Part shown: one piece after another, positions 61,872 to 64,000 of the stretch
How positions within the stretch are numbered: the first letter of the stretch is position 1
Layout of the letters: each line of letters opens with the position of its first letter
Made by a program: the position numbers and the translations under genes
Notes under the pieces: generated by a model
Told to the model about the DNA's origin: nothing
Databases searched by the model: none
What the model saw: only the letters and a program-made list of their open reading frames with translations
NCBI RefSeq assembly: GCF_900107255.1
Contig: NZ_FNPH01000005.1
Coordinates: forward strand, 248,001-312,000
Direction: 5' to 3'
Length of the DNA: 64,000 nt
Source: Micromonospora pattaloongensis
GTDB taxonomy: Bacteria > Actinomycetota > Actinomycetes > Mycobacteriales > Micromonosporaceae

Positions 61872-63056
61872 ATGCTCATGGTGGGACTCACCGGTGGGAT
61901 CGGGGCCGGCAAGAGCGCGGTCGCGGCGCGGCTGGCGGCCAACGGCGCGGTGATCGTCGACTCCGACCGCATCGCCCGGGAGGTCGTGCGGCCCGGCACC
62001 GACGGGCTCCGGGAGATCGTCGCCACGTTCGGCGCCGGTGTGCTCGCGCCGGACGGCACGCTGGACCGTCCCGCGCTCGCGGCGGTGGTCTTCGGCGACG
62101 ATTCGGCGCGGCGGGCGCTCGAGGCGATCACCCATCCCCGGGTCCGGGCCCGCAGCGCGGAGCTCGTGGCCGCGGCATCGCCCGACGCGATCGTCGTCAA
62201 CGACGTGCCGCTGCTGGTCGAGGTGGGGCTCGCCCCCACGTACCACCTGGTCGTGGTCGTGGAGGCCGGTCGGGCGGTCCGGCTGCGTCGGCTGGTGGAG
62301 CACCGGGGGATGACCGAGGCACAGGCGTACGCCCGGATCGCGGCGCAGGCCGGCGACGCCCAGCGGCGGGCGGTCGCCGACGTGCTGCTGCGCAACGACG
62401 GCAGCCTCGGGCAGCTCGAGGCCGCGGTCGACGCGACGTGGCGCGACCGGCTGCTGCCGTGCGAACGGAACGTGCGCGACCGACGACCGGCCCCCCGGCC
62501 CGCCGCGGCGGTCCTCGCGGACCCCGACCCGGGCTGGCCGGAGCAGTTCGCCCGGCTCGCCGCCCGGATCCGGTACGCCGTCGGCGCCGACCGGCGCGTG
62601 GAGCACATCGGCTCGACCGCGGTGCCGGGGCTGCCCGCCCGGGACGTGCTCGACGTCCAACTCGGCGTCGCGTCGCTCGACGAGGCCGACGCGCTCGCCG
62701 AGACGCTCGCCGCCGCCGGGCTGCCGCCGCGCCCCCGCCGGTGGTTCGATGCGCCGGAGCCGTCCGCGCCGGAGGCGGCCGCGGCGGCCACGCGGCTGCA
62801 CGGCAACGCCGACCCCGCCCGCCCGGTCAACCTGCACCTGCGGGTGCTCAACTCGCCCGGCTGGCGGTACGCGCTGCTGCTGCGGGACTACCTGCGGGCC
62901 GACCCGGAGGCCCGGGCCGGATATCTGGCGCTCAAGCGGAACCTCGTGGCCGCGACCGGCTCGGCCGAGTCGTACGCGGCGGCCAAGGAGCCGTGGTTCG
63001 ACGAGGTGCACCCGCGGGCCGAACGGTGGGCCGCGGCCACCGGCTGGGGGCGCTGA
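61872..63056 (+). CDS. coaE: Dephospho-CoA kinase fused to a GrpB-like domain
   Basis: 394 aa. The N-terminal half (about 1-195) is dephospho-CoA kinase, the last step of CoA synthesis, with P-loop GLTGGIGAGKS, DSDRIAREVV and NDVPLLVEVG. The C-terminal half (about 215-390) is a GrpB/UPF0157 nucleotidyltransferase-fold domain with VEHIGSTAVPGLPARDVLDVQLGV and NLHLRVL. This fusion is known in actinobacteria (as in mycobacterial CoaE), where the extra domain affects stability. ATG at 61872 or 61878 are both possible starts; neither has a clear RBS. Confidence 0.94.
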   Translation: MLMVGLTGGIGAGKSAVAARLAANGAVIVDSDRIAREVVRPGTDGLREIVATFGAGVLAPDGTLDRPALAAVVFGDDSARRALEAITHPRVRARSAELVAAASPDAIVVNDVPLLVEVGLAPTYHLVVVVEAGRAVRLRRLVEHRGMTEAQAYARIAAQAGDAQRRAVADVLLRNDGSLGQLEAAVDATWRDRLLPCERNVRDRRPAPRPAAAVLADPDPGWPEQFARLAARIRYAVGADRRVEHIGSTAVPGLPARDVLDVQLGVASLDEADALAETLAAAGLPPRPRRWFDAPEPSAPEAAAAATRLHGNADPARPVNLHLRVLNSPGWRYALLLRDYLRADPEARAGYLALKRNLVAATGSAESYAAAKEPWFDEVHPRAERWAAATGWGR

Positions 63057-63432
63057 GCTGCCGGGGCGTCCCTCCGACCGCGTCTCGGCTCCGCCTGGCT
63101 GCGGCGCGCCCAGCGGCGGGATCGGCCCGAGACGACGTGCAGGTGCCGCGGGGCAGCGCAATCGTGAGGTGGCGCTCGCGGCGGCCGGTCTGCGCTTCCG
63201 CGCGACCGCGTCCGGTGCGCACGCCAGCGAGATGCGGGGCAGCAACCACAGCGTCCGGGTCGATCAGCCGGTGTGGAGGCCCGATCGTTACCCGGCCGGC
63301 CGCCGCGAGCGGCCTACCCGTAGCACGGTAGTCTGGTGATCTTCGGCACACAATGGCTGGATCGAAGCGGATCGCGCACCCTCCGTCGCACGCGCCCCCG
63401 GATTGTCACAGGCCCGGCGTAACTTTGATGGC
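63057..63432. other. 376-bp region between coaE and uvrB
   Basis: Several frames are open because of GC content, but none has an RBS and recognisable residues. Near the right end, TAACTT (63420-63425) is a likely -10 for uvrB. No terminator hairpin was identified after coaE. Confidence 0.5.
63420..63425 (+). promoter_or_regulatory. Predicted -10 element of uvrB (leaderless)
   Basis: TAACTT ends 7 nt before the ATG at 63433; no Shine-Dalgarno is visible. Confidence 0.45.
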
Positions 63433-64000
63433 ATGGCGCTTGACATTCCGCGACTTGACGGCCGGTTCCGGGTCGTCAGCGACTACCAGCCGGCGGGCGA
63501 CCAGCCCGCGGCCATCGACGAGCTCGAGCGGCGGGTGCGCCGCGGCGACCGGCACGCGGTGCTGCTCGGCGCCACCGGCACCGGCAAGAGCGCGACGACG
63601 GCGTGGCTCGTCGAGCGGCTGCAGCGCCCGACCCTGGTGCTGGCCCCGAACAAGACGCTCTGCGCCCAGCTCGCCAAGGAGTTCCGCGAGCTGATGCCGC
63701 ACAACGCCGTCGAATACTTCGTCTCGTACTACGACTACTACCAGCCCGAGGCGTACATCCCGCAGACCGACACCTACATCGAGAAGGACTCCTCGATCAA
63801 CGAGGAGGTGGAGCGGCTGCGGCACTCGGCGACCATGTCGCTGCTCACCCGCCGCGACGTGGTCGTGGTCGCGACGGTCTCGGCGATCTACGGCCTCGGC
63901 ACCCCGCAGGAATACCTGGACCGGGCGGTCAAGGTCAAAATCGGCGAGGAGATCGAGCGGGACAAGCTGCTGCGGCGGCTCGTCGACATCCAGTACGCCC
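63433..64000 (+). CDS. uvrB: Excinuclease ABC subunit B, N-terminal part
   Basis: Partial, 189 codons running off the window. UvrB scans and verifies damage in nucleotide excision repair with UvrA and UvrC. Helicase motif I GATGTGKS and [13 protein letters not shown] are present. So is the damage-binding beta-hairpin region [16 protein letters not shown] with [26 protein letters not shown]. The ATG at 63433 gives [14 protein letters not shown], matching homologue starts; an ATG at 63428 is out of frame. No RBS; leaderless start predicted. Confidence 0.97.
   Translation, partial: MALDIPRLDGRFRVVSDYQPAGDQPAAIDELERRVRRGDRHAVLLGATGTGKSATTAWLVERLQRPTLVLAPNKTLCAQLAKEFRELMPHNAVEYFVSYYDYYQPEAYIPQTDTYIEKDSSINEEVERLRHSATMSLLTRRDVVVVATVSAIYGLGTPQEYLDRAVKVKIGEEIERDKLLRRLVDIQYA

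Noticed and set aside
63057-63351. ORFs in both strands between coaE and uvrB
   Set aside because: No RBS, no conserved residues, and composition typical of random open frames at this GC content.

Overview
The window comes from a high-GC actinomycete, most likely a Micromonosporaceae member (Micromonospora or a relative). This rests on very high third-position GC, frequent GTG/TTG starts and ATGA/GTGA overlaps. The marker order also fits: hisI-trpE-(TIGR02234)-trpC-trpB-trpA, lgt, gltBD, pyk, pdtaR, a liv operon, polA, rpsA, coaE-grpB, uvrB. Most of it is conserved chromosomal core, with secreted and accessory genes between.

Layout. 1-9.4 kb: tail of an aminotransferase-like gene, an acyl-CoA synthetase, a secreted subtilisin, a decayed DUF2332 gene, a secreted CE1-type esterase with a CBM2 domain, a PepSY protein with internal 51-bp repeats downstream of a two-component system, and a TIGR03085 protein. 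9.5-18.9 kb: a heterodimeric ABC exporter, an rpsD-type S4 gene divergent from a DUF2470 gene across an iron-box-like palindrome, a repeat-rich gap, a TetR gene with an ABC-2 exporter, an M23 peptidase and an acidic protein. 19.2-28.6 kb: hisI, trpE, a Trp-region membrane protein, trpCBA, a Nudix hydrolase, lgt and an FAD monooxygenase. 28.6-39.8 kb: a GNAT protein, glutamate synthase (gltBD), a secreted SGNH hydrolase, pyk-tesB and an Rrf2 regulator. 39.9-45.7 kb: a TauE/SafE exporter, a LacI regulator divergent from a PL11 rhamnogalacturonan lyase, an LLM oxidoreductase, two tiny overlapping ORFs and tRNA-Leu(CAA). 45.8-64 kb: pdtaR, a complete liv system followed with little gap by a polar-amino-acid ABC system, polA, a small Gly/Arg-tailed protein, a methyltransferase, rpsA, a membrane GGDEF protein, coaE-grpB and the start of uvrB.

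How the genes work together. The trp cluster supplies most of tryptophan synthesis from chorismate and indole-glycerol phosphate, but trpG and trpD are not here. gltBD assimilates ammonia via glutamine. The esterase-CBM2, PL11 lyase, SGNH hydrolase and subtilisin suggest a soil or plant-debris lifestyle. polA, uvrB, coaE and rpsA are housekeeping.

The observations most worth checking are: a recurring -10-like hexamer placed 6-8 nt before start codons (predicted leaderless mRNAs) for about ten genes; an IdeR/DmdR-like palindrome between an S4 gene and a DUF2470 gene; an ABC exporter whose three non-canonical residues all fall in one composite ATP site; the DUF2332 remnant; an alternative-pairing hairpin after gltD; and overlapping micro-ORFs before the LLM oxidoreductase. 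No phage, IS element, CRISPR array or biosynthetic gene cluster was recognised. Everything was read by eye, so family assignments rest on recognised motifs and not on searches.
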